From Luxibacter massiliensis (GTDB lineage Bacteria; Bacillota; Clostridia; Lachnospirales; Lachnospiraceae), in assembly GCF_900604355.1 (NCBI RefSeq), contig NZ_UWOE01000001.1:1240001-1304000 (forward strand): DNA of 64,000 nt, in the 5' to 3' direction. The position numbers and the translations under genes were made by a program. The notes beneath the pieces were generated by a model. The model did not search any database. It was not told where the DNA came from and saw only the letters and a program-made list of their open reading frames with translations. Shown here in pieces: positions 24,697-33,513 of the stretch (position 1 is the first letter of the stretch; each line of letters opens with the position of its first letter).

Positions 24697-26715
24697 ATGG
24701 TAAGACGAAAAAGAGAAAATAGATTTGAGTTTTTGACGAAGAAATTCCCAAAGAGAATGCAAAAAAAGCTGGTAATGCTATTCATGGCAATTATACTGGC
24801 TTTTATTGTTCTTATAGGAAGAATCACCTATATTAATGCGTCTAAGGGAAACAGGTATACAAAGATCGTCCTGGATCAGCAGGAATATGACAGCAGGGTT
24901 ATTCCCTATAAACGTGGTGATATTGTGGACTGCAATGGCACAAAGATTGCTACCAGCGAGAGGGTGTATAATGTGATTTTGGATGTCAGCGTGATGACAT
25001 CACAGGAGAAATATATAGATCCTACGATTCAGGTGCTGGAAGACTGCTTTGGTATAAATGCTGCCGACGTCAGGGCGGTGGCTGAAGAAAACCCTGACAG
25101 CCGGTATGAAATACTGGCAAAGGGAGTATCCTATGAGAAGGCGAAAGAATTCCAGAATATTGAGGAGGACACAGAGAAGTATCCAAATGTAAAAGGTATC
25201 TGGCTGGAAGATGACTATAAGAGGACATATCCCTACGATGAACTGGCCAGTGATGTGGTAGGTTTTACAGTATCAGGCAACCAGGGGGCCATTGGGATTG
25301 AGAGTGCCTATAATGAAATACTCAATGGGACGGACGGCAGGGAGTATGGTTACCTGGACAGTACATCCACCATGGAGCGGACCGTTAAACCAGCTAAAAA
25401 CGGCAGTACCGTTGTATCTACTATAGATGTGGCGCTCCAGAGTATTGTAGAAAAATGTATAAAAGATTTTAATGACCAATATGCGGGAACGGCCAGAAAA
25501 GACGGGTTGGGAAGCAAAAACACGGCTGTCATTATTATGAACCCCAACACAGGTGAAATTCTGGCGGAAGCTTCTTATCCAGGCTTTAATTTAAATGAGC
25601 CAAGGAACCTTTCAGGTATATATACGGAAGAACAGCTAAACCAAATGTCCGATGAGGAGCAGCTGGAGGCTTTAAATACACTCTGGAGAAACTTCTGTGT
25701 CAGCGATGCCTTTGAACCAGGCTCTACGGCCAAACCCTTTACAGTGGCTGCCGGACTGGAGACAGGCGCGCTCAAAGGGGATGAAATCTATAATTGCGGG
25801 GGATCTCTGCACGTGGGGGATTATGATATCCACTGCCATTTAAGGACAGGGCATGGGACAGAAACAGTAGAGCAGGCTGTGGCCAACTCCTGTAATGTGG
25901 CGCTGATGCAGATGGCTGATTCCATCGGGGTAGCTAATTTTACACGTTACCAGCACATTTTCGGCTTTGGGGCCTACACAGGCATCGACCTGCCCGGCGA
26001 GGCATCTACTTCCTCCCTTGTATATACAGAAGAATCTATGCAGATAACAGATTTGGCCACAAATTCTTTTGGCCAGAACTTTAACGTGACAATGACCCAG
26101 ATGGCCGCGGCCTTTTCCTCCCTGATTAACGGAGGGGATTATTATGAACCCCATGTTGTCAAGCAGATTCAGGATGAAGGGGGTAAGGTTATTGAGACAA
26201 AGGATCCTGTCCTTCTCAGGAAGACAGTTTCTGCAGAGACTTCAGAGACTGTAAAACAATATTTGAGGGCTGTCATGACATCAGGAACTGGCATGGGGGC
26301 CAATATAGAGGGGTATGAGATCGGCGGCAAGACAGGGACTGCTGAAAAACTTCCCAGGGACCAGGGAAATTATTTGCTCTCCTTTATTGGATATGCCCCC
26401 CAGGAGAATCCGGAGGTGGTGATTTATGTTGTGCTGGACGAGCCAAATGTAGAGGATCAGTCGGCCAGCTCTTATGTATTGGAACTTTCCAGGGATATTA
26501 TGTCCCAGGCATTCCCTTATCTGGATATTACGACTGTGGAAGGCTATACAGGGCCCGGGGAGACAGCAGAGAATCCTTCTGGTTCAGCGCAGTCAGAATT
26601 TGAGAATTATGATTCCTCATATGAAGAAACATACAGCAACACAGACGGCTCTTATATAGATGACAGCTATCATCCGGATCTGGATGATTGGGCGGCAGGG
26701 CAGACAACAGAATAG
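24697..26715 (+). CDS. Class B penicillin-binding protein (PBP2B/FtsI-like transpeptidase)
   Basis: 672 residues: a short basic cytoplasmic start, one anchor helix near 25-47, the non-catalytic pedestal domain (RGDIVDCNGTKIATS, ASDVVGFTVSGNQGAIGIESAYNE) and the transpeptidase domain with Ser343 (GSTAKPF), Ser398-Cys-Asn and Lys545-Thr-Gly. The C-terminus has an acidic Ser/Tyr-rich tail instead of PASTA domains. It crosslinks septal peptidoglycan with FtsW. It starts 11 bp after ftsL and is followed by a hairpin. Confidence 0.93.
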   Translation: MVRRKRENRFEFLTKKFPKRMQKKLVMLFMAIILAFIVLIGRITYINASKGNRYTKIVLDQQEYDSRVIPYKRGDIVDCNGTKIATSERVYNVILDVSVMTSQEKYIDPTIQVLEDCFGINAADVRAVAEENPDSRYEILAKGVSYEKAKEFQNIEEDTEKYPNVKGIWLEDDYKRTYPYDELASDVVGFTVSGNQGAIGIESAYNEILNGTDGREYGYLDSTSTMERTVKPAKNGSTVVSTIDVALQSIVEKCIKDFNDQYAGTARKDGLGSKNTAVIIMNPNTGEILAEASYPGFNLNEPRNLSGIYTEEQLNQMSDEEQLEALNTLWRNFCVSDAFEPGSTAKPFTVAAGLETGALKGDEIYNCGGSLHVGDYDIHCHLRTGHGTETVEQAVANSCNVALMQMADSIGVANFTRYQHIFGFGAYTGIDLPGEASTSSLVYTEESMQITDLATNSFGQNFNVTMTQMAAAFSSLINGGDYYEPHVVKQIQDEGGKVIETKDPVLLRKTVSAETSETVKQYLRAVMTSGTGMGANIEGYEIGGKTGTAEKLPRDQGNYLLSFIGYAPQENPEVVIYVVLDEPNVEDQSASSYVLELSRDIMSQAFPYLDITTVEGYTGPGETAENPSGSAQSEFENYDSSYEETYSNTDGSYIDDSYHPDLDDWAAGQTTE

Positions 26716-26723
26716 ACAGGCAT

Positions 26724-26782
26724 AACCTTACAAAAGACGTAATATTATATAGAAATGTCTTTTGTAAGGTTTTCTATATTTT
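26724..26782 (+). terminator. Hairpin between the two PBP genes, next to the spoVD-like start
   Basis: Arms 26724-26738 and 26757-26771 match over 15 bp, around an 18-base loop; TTCTATATTTT follows. It has the form of an intrinsic terminator. The right arm also contains GTAAGG, the only purine-rich, ribosome-binding-site-like sequence before the ATG at 26783. Confidence 0.75.
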
Positions 26783-28564
26783 ATGAAGAATAAAACATAT
26801 AATAAAAAGAAAATACTCGTAGTATTTTTATGTGCCTCCCTTATTTTACTGGGACTTATTGGCCGCCTTGTATATCTGATGGTGTTTGACGCAGAATACT
26901 ATCAGAAGAAGGCAGAATCATTGCATGAGAGGGAACGGGAAATTAAGGCGGCGAGAGGCGAGATCGTGGACAGGAACGGGACAGTGCTGGCAACAAATAA
27001 AACAGTCTGTACAATTTCTGTCATACATAATCAGATAGAGGACCCAGAGCTGGTTATAAAAACACTGGCCAAGGAGCTTGGCCTGGATGAAGAAACTGTC
27101 AGAAAGCGGGTGGAAAAAGTTTCATCCATGGAGAAAATTAAGACGAATGTGGAGAAGGAGACAGGTGATAAAATACGTAATTATAATCTTGCAGGCGTGA
27201 AGGTAGATGAAGATTTTAAGCGCTATTACCCATATAACCAGATTGCTTCAAAAGTACTTGGGTTTACAGGAGGAGATAACCAAGGGATTATTGGGCTGGA
27301 GGTGAAATATGAGGAATATCTCAAGGGTATAAACGGAACCATTCTAACTGTGACGGACGCAAGGGGAGTCGAGCTGGAGGGTGTGGCCGAAGACCGGATC
27401 GAACCTGTGGCAGGCAGTACCCTCAAGGTCAGCTTAGATTACAATATCCAGGCCTTCTGTGAGCAGGCAGCCTTAAAGGCTATGGAGGAAAAGCAGGCGG
27501 ACAGTGTCTCTATTTTACTCATGAATCCACAAAATGGGGAAATTCTTGCCATGGTGAATGTACCGGAATTTAATTTAAACGAACCGTATATACTGAATAC
27601 AGGGGTTGATGCAGACACGCTTACAGATGAACAGCTTCAGGACCAGCTGAACCAGATGTGGAGGAATGGCTGTATAAATGACACTTATGAACCAGGATCC
27701 ACGTTTAAAATCATCACTTCGTCCGCATGTCTGGAGGAAGGCGTAGTGAGCCTTGACGATACATTTTCCTGTCCTGGCTACCGGGTGGTGGAGGACAGAA
27801 AAATAAGGTGCCACAAAGTGGGGGGGCATGGTTCAGAAACTTTTGTCCAGGGCATCCAGAATTCCTGCAATCCAGTTTTTATAGATATAGGGCTGCGGCT
27901 TGGGCCGGACAAATTTTATGATTATTTTGAGCAGTTTGGCCTGCTCAGCCTGACGAATGTGGATCTCCCGGGAGAGGCAGGGACCATTATGCATAAGAAG
28001 GAGGACATTGGCACGGTGGAGCTGGCTACCCTCACCTTCGGCCAGTCTTTCCAGATTACCCCCATCCAGATGGCCACAACGGTCAGCTCCCTTATAAATG
28101 GAGGGCGCAGGGTGACTCCTCATCTGGGTATGGCGGTATTGGACAAAGAAGGGAATGAGATAGAAACATTTACTTATAAGGAAAAGGACGGAATCGTATC
28201 CGAAAAAACTTCTGAGACTATGCGGATGCTCCTGGAAAGCGTAGTTTCGGAAGGGTCGGGGAAAAACGCTTATATTGAAGGGTACTCCATAGGAGGCAAG
28301 ACAGCTACTTCCCAGACACTGCCCAGAAGCGCAAACAAGTATATATCCTCTTTTATCGGATTTGCGCCGGCTGAGGATCCCCAGGTTCTTGGTATGGTGG
28401 TAATCCATAACCCCCAGGGCGTTTACTACGGGGGGACGATTGCTGCCCCAGTCCTTAGGAGTATTTACGACAATGTGCTTCCCTATCTGGGCATCGAAAA
28501 AGAAGCAGTGCAGGAGACTGAAACAAAAGAAGATGGGACAGCTCAGGAGGAGACTGCGCAATAG
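26783..28564 (+). CDS. spoVD: Class B penicillin-binding protein, SpoVD-like
   Basis: 593 residues: an anchor helix near 9-32, the pedestal domain (ARGEIVDRNGTVLATN, GGDNQGIIGLE) and the transpeptidase domain with Ser306 (GSTFKII) and Ser361-Cys-Asn. The third motif reads Lys506-Thr-Ala-Thr, not the usual KTG. The protein ends without a PASTA domain, unlike Bacillus SpoVD. By position (after pbpB, before mraY) it matches SpoVD, which makes spore cortex with SpoVE; a second vegetative PBP2B is the alternative. No ordinary ribosome-binding site is visible outside the upstream hairpin. Confidence 0.85.
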   Translation: MKNKTYNKKKILVVFLCASLILLGLIGRLVYLMVFDAEYYQKKAESLHEREREIKAARGEIVDRNGTVLATNKTVCTISVIHNQIEDPELVIKTLAKELGLDEETVRKRVEKVSSMEKIKTNVEKETGDKIRNYNLAGVKVDEDFKRYYPYNQIASKVLGFTGGDNQGIIGLEVKYEEYLKGINGTILTVTDARGVELEGVAEDRIEPVAGSTLKVSLDYNIQAFCEQAALKAMEEKQADSVSILLMNPQNGEILAMVNVPEFNLNEPYILNTGVDADTLTDEQLQDQLNQMWRNGCINDTYEPGSTFKIITSSACLEEGVVSLDDTFSCPGYRVVEDRKIRCHKVGGHGSETFVQGIQNSCNPVFIDIGLRLGPDKFYDYFEQFGLLSLTNVDLPGEAGTIMHKKEDIGTVELATLTFGQSFQITPIQMATTVSSLINGGRRVTPHLGMAVLDKEGNEIETFTYKEKDGIVSEKTSETMRMLLESVVSEGSGKNAYIEGYSIGGKTATSQTLPRSANKYISSFIGFAPAEDPQVLGMVVIHNPQGVYYGGTIAAPVLRSIYDNVLPYLGIEKEAVQETETKEDGTAQEETAQ

Positions 28565-28695
28565 CCTTTGGGCCATCCTGCCCTATGCAGGGAAAGTCTT
28601 ACCCAAGGGGATTTGGCGCTGTTTACAGTAATATGCCGGGGGACAATTGGACAATAGCCGCGGTATATGCCTTTTACAGAGGGATACAGTTCTGG

Positions 28696-28724
28696 TTGAA
28701 AAACAACATTGTTTGAGGTATACT
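28696..28724 (+). promoter_or_regulatory. Internal promoter upstream of mraY
   Basis: TTGAAA (28696-28701), 17 bp and TATACT (28719-28724) lie 74 bp before mraY in a 233-bp gap. It would allow mraY-murD-ftsW-divIB expression independent of the hairpin upstream. Confidence 0.65.
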
Positions 28725-28797
28725 GTATGAGGTATTCTGTTGCCTGTAGATTAAAAAGCAGACGTTGACTAGACGAAAGAGATGAAGAGGTGGATTT

Positions 28798-29754
28798 ATG
28801 AGATATCATGTAGTGATTCCGGTATTGATTTCATTTGTATTAAGCTTACTGATGGGACCAGTTGTGATACCGTTTCTGAGAAAACTGAAGATGAGGCAGA
28901 CAGAGAGAGCTGATGGTGTACAGTCCCATTTGAAGAAGGCCGGGACGCCTACTATGGGCGGGATCATAATTCTTGCCAGCGTGGTAATTACCTCTCTGCT
29001 CTATGTGAAAGATTCCCCTAATATTATTCCGGTTTTGTTTTTGACCATTGCATTCGGGTTGATTGGCTTCCTGGATGATTACTTAAAAGTTGTGATGAAG
29101 CGCTCAGATGGACTGTACCCTAAACAGAAGATGGCCCTTCAGATTGTTGTGACGGCAATTTTTGCTTACTATCTCATAAAGGTAGCCAAAATACCGCTGA
29201 CTCTCTTGATTCCATTTTCTAATGGGCAGTACTGGGATATCGGCTGGGCGGCAATCCCTTTGCTGTTTGTAGCTGTGATTGGGACGGTCAACGGTACGAA
29301 CTTTACAGATGGGCTGGATGGCCTGGCTTCCAGCGTGACTGTGCTGGTGGCCACGTTTTTTACTGTCGTGGCAATTGGGACAAAGAGCGGCATAGAACCT
29401 ATTACTTGTGCAGTGGTGGGGGCCTTGCTGGGATTTCTTCTATTTAATGTGTATCCTGCAAGCGTGTTTATGGGCGACACTGGTTCCCTGGCCCTGGGAG
29501 GGTTTGTGGCGGGAACCGCATATATGCTGCAGATGCCCCTTTATATAGTGATTGTGGGACTGATTTATCTGATCGAAGTAGCATCAGTTATGATACAGGT
29601 TACTTATTTCAAAAAGACAGGCGGGAAACGATTCTTTAAAATGGCTCCGATCCATCATCATTTTGAGCTGTGCGGATGGTCAGAGACAAGGGTGGTGGCT
29701 GTGTTTTCTATTACTACGGCAATCCTCTGCCTGATAGCGCTGATGGGGGTGTAG
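28798..29754 (+). CDS. mraY: Phospho-N-acetylmuramoyl-pentapeptide-transferase
   Basis: It makes lipid I from UDP-MurNAc-pentapeptide and undecaprenyl phosphate at the inner membrane face. It is a polytopic protein of 318 residues. Conserved loops: the DD pair in GFLDDYLKV, NFTDGLDGLA, FMGDTGSLALGG and APIHHHFEL (the HHH loop). The start has AGAGG upstream; murD follows after 3 bp. Confidence 0.97.
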   Translation: MRYHVVIPVLISFVLSLLMGPVVIPFLRKLKMRQTERADGVQSHLKKAGTPTMGGIIILASVVITSLLYVKDSPNIIPVLFLTIAFGLIGFLDDYLKVVMKRSDGLYPKQKMALQIVVTAIFAYYLIKVAKIPLTLLIPFSNGQYWDIGWAAIPLLFVAVIGTVNGTNFTDGLDGLASSVTVLVATFFTVVAIGTKSGIEPITCAVVGALLGFLLFNVYPASVFMGDTGSLALGGFVAGTAYMLQMPLYIVIVGLIYLIEVASVMIQVTYFKKTGGKRFFKMAPIHHHFELCGWSETRVVAVFSITTAILCLIALMGV

Positions 29755-29757
29755 GCT

Positions 29758-31119
29758 ATGGACTTGAAGGATAAAAGGGTTCTGGTATTTGGATCTGGCT
29801 TAAGCGGTGTGGCGGCGGCCAGGCTTTTGCTCAAAATCGGGGCGGAGGTCATTATATATGATGGGAATACTTCCCTGGATCCCGGGAAGGTCCGGGAGGA
29901 AATTATACAGGGAAAAGAGCAGGAAGTCCGTGTGGTTTTAGGGGAGCTGCCTGAGGAGATAATGGAAACTCTGGCATTGACGGTCATAAGTCCAGGCGTG
30001 CCCACCGATCTCCCTGTTGTGGATAGGATACGCAGTTATGAGGTGCCCATCTGGGGGGAGATAGAACTGGCTTTTGCACAGGGCAGGGGAGATGTACTGG
30101 CAATTACCGGGACAAATGGCAAGACAACGACAACGGCCCTTCTGGGGGAGATTATTGGGAGTTATAAAGACAGTACTTTTGTGGTGGGAAATATTGGGAA
30201 CCCTTATACAGCGGTTGCCCTGGACACGACGGAGGATTCTGCAGTTGTGGCGGAAATGAGCAGTTTCCAGCTTGAAACAGTACATACATTCCACCCCAAG
30301 GTCAGCGCCGTATTAAATATAACACCAGATCATCTCAACCGCCACCATACAATGGAAGCATACATCCAGGCCAAGCAAAATATTACCAGGATGCAGACAG
30401 AGGACGACATATGTGTCCTGAATTATGAAGATGAGCCTTCCAGTAAGTTCAAAGAAAATACACAGGCTAAGGTTCTATATTTCAGCAGCCGGCGTAAACT
30501 AGAAAAAGGCATATATCTGGATGAAGGAAATATTGTCTGCCGTCTGGAGGGGGAGCCGATTGTAGTCTGCCGGACGGATGAACTGAAACTTTTGGGAATC
30601 CACAATTATGAGAATGTGATGGCGGCAGCTCTGATGGCGGCGGCTTACGGAGTCCCTATGGAACTGATACGCAGGACAGTTACTGCCTTTCGGGGAGTAG
30701 AGCACCGGATTGAATTTGTTGCCGAGAAAAATCAGGTAGCCTACTATAATGACTCCAAAGGCACCAACCCGGATGCTGCAATCAAGGGGATTAAAGCCAT
30801 GAACCGGCCTACGCTTTTAATAGGCGGAGGGTATGACAAAGATTCTTCATATGATGAGTGGATACAGGCATTTGACGGCAAGGTAAAGAAACTGGTCCTT
30901 GTGGGGGCCACAAAGGAAAAGATACAGGAAGCGGCCTTAAAACTTGGGTTTTATGATACCATACTGGCAGACACATTTGAGGAGGCCGTGGAAATCTGTG
31001 TAAGAAATGCACAGCCTGGAGATGCGGTTCTTCTTTCGCCCGCATGTGCAAGCTGGGGAATGTTTAAAAATTATGAGGAACGTGGAGATAAATTCAAAGA
31101 ACTTGTAAATCAGTTATAA
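29758..31119 (+). CDS. murD: UDP-N-acetylmuramoyl-L-alanine-D-glutamate ligase
   Basis: Cytoplasmic Mur ligase that adds D-glutamate. 453 residues in three domains: N-terminal UDP-binding (VLVFGSGLSGVAAARLL), central ATPase with the P-loop ITGTNGKTTTTALLG and NITPDHLNRH, and the C-terminal domain (FRGVEHRIEFV, NDSKGTNPDAA, LLSPACASWGMFKNYEERGDKF). It is tightly coupled to mraY. murE and murF, its pathway neighbours in Bacillus-type clusters, are not here. Confidence 0.97.
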   Translation: MDLKDKRVLVFGSGLSGVAAARLLLKIGAEVIIYDGNTSLDPGKVREEIIQGKEQEVRVVLGELPEEIMETLALTVISPGVPTDLPVVDRIRSYEVPIWGEIELAFAQGRGDVLAITGTNGKTTTTALLGEIIGSYKDSTFVVGNIGNPYTAVALDTTEDSAVVAEMSSFQLETVHTFHPKVSAVLNITPDHLNRHHTMEAYIQAKQNITRMQTEDDICVLNYEDEPSSKFKENTQAKVLYFSSRRKLEKGIYLDEGNIVCRLEGEPIVVCRTDELKLLGIHNYENVMAAALMAAAYGVPMELIRRTVTAFRGVEHRIEFVAEKNQVAYYNDSKGTNPDAAIKGIKAMNRPTLLIGGGYDKDSSYDEWIQAFDGKVKKLVLVGATKEKIQEAALKLGFYDTILADTFEEAVEICVRNAQPGDAVLLSPACASWGMFKNYEERGDKFKELVNQL

Positions 31120-31133
31120 GGAGTGAATTTATA

Positions 31134-32219
31134 TTGGAACGTCCGGCTAAAAAGAAGCGGTATGATTATACCCTGCTGATTGTAGTATTTCTTCTGGTAG
31201 GTATCGGACTGGTCCTCCTGTACAGTACCAGCGCCTACAATGGACGGGTAAAATTCCACGATCCTTTCTATTACCTGAAAAAGCAGGGATTTGCGACTGC
31301 CATGGGAATGGTTGGAATGCTGGTTATGGCAAATATTGATTACCACAAATGGGTGCCCTTGGCAGGCCTGGGATATCTGACAGCCATTCTCTTATCGGTT
31401 GCAGTTATGTTTATAGGAGATGAGTACAATGGGTCCAAAAGATGGCTGTCTTTGGGCCCTGTTTCTTTTCAGCCTTCCGAGTTTGCAAAAGTGGCCTTGA
31501 TTCTTTTCCTGGCCTGTCTTGTCACAAAGAATGTAAAAAATATGGGGAAGTTTAGGACTCTTGCCAAAGTGATGCTGCCAGTCCTGCCTGTTGTTGCCCT
31601 GGTCGGCGCCAGCAATCTGAGCACGGCGATTATCATTCTGGGGATTGCAGTGGTTCTTATTTTTGTGGCAAGTCCTAAGTATGCGCAGTTTATCTGGATG
31701 GGCGGCGCTGGCATCGGGTTTATGGGGATTTTCCTTGCCCTGGAAAGTTACCGGCTGGAGAGGCTGGCGATCTGGAGGAATCCTGAGCAATATGAGAAGG
31801 GATACCAGACGCTGCAGGGGTTATATGCGATAGGTTCTGGCGGCCTTTTTGGCAGGGGACTGGGGGAGAGCGTACAAAAACTCGGATTTCTTCCAGAGGC
31901 CCAAAACGACATGATTTTTTCAATAATATGCGAGGAACTGGGACTTGTAGGGGCGAGCCTGATCATTCTTTTATTCCTTATCTTAATATGGCGTTTTTTT
32001 GTGATTGCCACGAAAGCTAAGGATCTTTTGGGGGCGCTTATTGCGGCAGGGGCAATGGCGCATATGATGATACAGGTGATTTTAAACATTGCGGTTGTTA
32101 CGAATACAATCCCTAATACAGGAATCACCCTTCCTTTTATCAGTTATGGCGGGACATCAGTTATGTTCCTCCTTCTGGAAATGGGTCTTGTACTAAGTGT
32201 CTCTAATCTGATAGAATAG
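31134..32219 (+). CDS. ftsW: FtsW/SpoVE peptidoglycan glycosyltransferase
   Basis: SEDS-family lipid II polymerase, 361 residues with about ten membrane helices. Motifs: GLVLLYSTSAYNG, SLGPVSFQPSEFAKVALILF, GASNLSTAII, GLYAIGSGGLFGRGLGESVQKLGFLPEAQNDMIF and TGITLPFISYGGTS. Translation starts at TTG, 10 bp after AAGGAG. Position corresponds to spoVE in Bacillus; with a second paralogue at 19222, which one serves division and which sporulation cannot be told from sequence. murG, normally next, is absent. Confidence 0.93.
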   Translation: MERPAKKKRYDYTLLIVVFLLVGIGLVLLYSTSAYNGRVKFHDPFYYLKKQGFATAMGMVGMLVMANIDYHKWVPLAGLGYLTAILLSVAVMFIGDEYNGSKRWLSLGPVSFQPSEFAKVALILFLACLVTKNVKNMGKFRTLAKVMLPVLPVVALVGASNLSTAIIILGIAVVLIFVASPKYAQFIWMGGAGIGFMGIFLALESYRLERLAIWRNPEQYEKGYQTLQGLYAIGSGGLFGRGLGESVQKLGFLPEAQNDMIFSIICEELGLVGASLIILLFLILIWRFFVIATKAKDLLGALIAAGAMAHMMIQVILNIAVVTNTIPNTGITLPFISYGGTSVMFLLLEMGLVLSVSNLIE

Positions 32220-32251
32220 GGCAGGGGAATATAAGATAAGGAGGACCTTGG

Positions 32252-33190
32252 ATGAGACGCAGCAGACAAAACAGGCAGATAGAGTATGATGATCTGGATG
32301 AAGAAGCATATGTGAATGAAGTTTTATATAAGGAAGGCATCCGTTCTGACGGGCAGCAAAAAAGAAAAAGAGCCATTAAGAAAAAGAAGAAAAAAAGGAA
32401 AAAACGCAGGGGCGTGCTGCTGGGATTTTTGACCTTTATACTCGGTATTGCAATTATTGGTTTTGCCTTTGTGCTCCTTTTCCATATACAGAAGATAGAG
32501 GTAAAAGGGAATACATATTCTACCCAGGATGACATCGTAGGCTGGATTGAGGAGGATAAATATGCCGTAAATTCCCTGTATGTCTGGTGGAAATATAATC
32601 ATACAGATGTGGAGCAGCTGCCTTTGGTGGAGTCGTCAAAGGTGACCTTGACAGCGCCATGGGCGGTCCGCGTTACGGTGAAGGAAAAAGAGATAAGCGG
32701 CTACATTGATTATGAGGGGGAATATCTGTATTTTGATAAAGAGGGGACGGTACTGCTCATTTCCCAGGAGGAGATAGAGGGGGCCGCCTACATAGAAGGG
32801 ATGGATGTGGATACATCTAGCATAAAACCCGGGCAGGTCCTGCCGGTTTCAGATAAGAATGTATTTGAGCGGATTGTGGAGGTTTCCCAGCTTCTTGTGA
32901 AATACCAGCTGTCCCCTGACAGGATTACTTGTACCGGCAGTGAATTAAACTTGTATTTCGGACAGGTAGAGGTACTGTTGGGCAAGACAAACTATGAAAA
33001 CCGCCTGGCCCAGGTTCCGCCTATATTGGACAAACTAAAAGAGCAATTCCCTCAGGAGAAGGGCACCCTTCACTTGGAAAACTATGATATATCTGACAAA
33101 TCAGTCCGTTTCGTGCCGGACAGCGGGAATGAGGAGGGCGCCTTGGAGGCATCTGGGGATCAGGCAGATACTGCCGCAGAGCAGCCTTAG
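32252..33190 (+). CDS. divIB: Cell division protein DivIB/FtsQ
   Basis: 312 residues. The cytoplasmic start is acidic then extremely basic (KKRKRAIKKKKKKRKKRRG). A membrane helix near 53-74 leads to the POTRA domain (QKIEVKGNTYSTQDDIVGWI) and the beta domain (VTLTAPWAVRVTVKEKEISGYIDYEGEYLYFD), then an acidic tail. It acts outside the membrane with FtsL and DivIC in the divisome. AAGGAGG lies before the ATG. A 323-bp gap separates it from ftsZ. Confidence 0.92.
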   Translation: MRRSRQNRQIEYDDLDEEAYVNEVLYKEGIRSDGQQKRKRAIKKKKKKRKKRRGVLLGFLTFILGIAIIGFAFVLLFHIQKIEVKGNTYSTQDDIVGWIEEDKYAVNSLYVWWKYNHTDVEQLPLVESSKVTLTAPWAVRVTVKEKEISGYIDYEGEYLYFDKEGTVLLISQEEIEGAAYIEGMDVDTSSIKPGQVLPVSDKNVFERIVEVSQLLVKYQLSPDRITCTGSELNLYFGQVEVLLGKTNYENRLAQVPPILDKLKEQFPQEKGTLHLENYDISDKSVRFVPDSGNEEGALEASGDQADTAAEQP

Positions 33191-33513
33191 AGAGAATCCC
33201 TGCCCCCTAGGCGGCCGAAAGGCTGATAGGCAGCGGGGCAAGGGAGTGTGGATAAATCGCGAGAATTGTATAAAAAAATACACAAAAATCTATTGATTAT
33301 TTATTCAAAAGACTATATTATATACTTATTGGATTATATCGTTCAATCATGCATTATTCTGCAGCTTGTCTGTGGAACCGCCCGCAGGGCCATGTATTAG
33401 GGGAAGTCCTTTGGGTATGGCCTCAGTTTCGGGGGAGACGGAAGTCTTCTGTAAACTGGGGATAAGGGGATGTATAAAATAATATTAATAAGACAACGAA
33501 GGAGGAAATACTC
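33191..33513. other. Intergenic region before ftsZ, 323 bp
   Basis: It contains an imperfect GC-rich hairpin near 33201-33240 (GCCCC...GGGGC with a nested GGCC-GAAA-GGCT), a promoter at 33293-33321 and a long ftsZ leader. ftsA and sepF, often found here, are absent. Confidence 0.6.
33293..33321 (+). promoter_or_regulatory. ftsZ promoter
   Basis: TTGATT (33293-33298), 17 bp and TATTAT (33316-33321) lie in an AT-rich stretch, about 190 bp before the start. Confidence 0.65.

Noticed and set aside
27833..28576. Minus-strand open frame (247 codons) opposite the SpoVD-like gene
   Set aside because: Antisense shadow of the transpeptidase domain; no start site or family.
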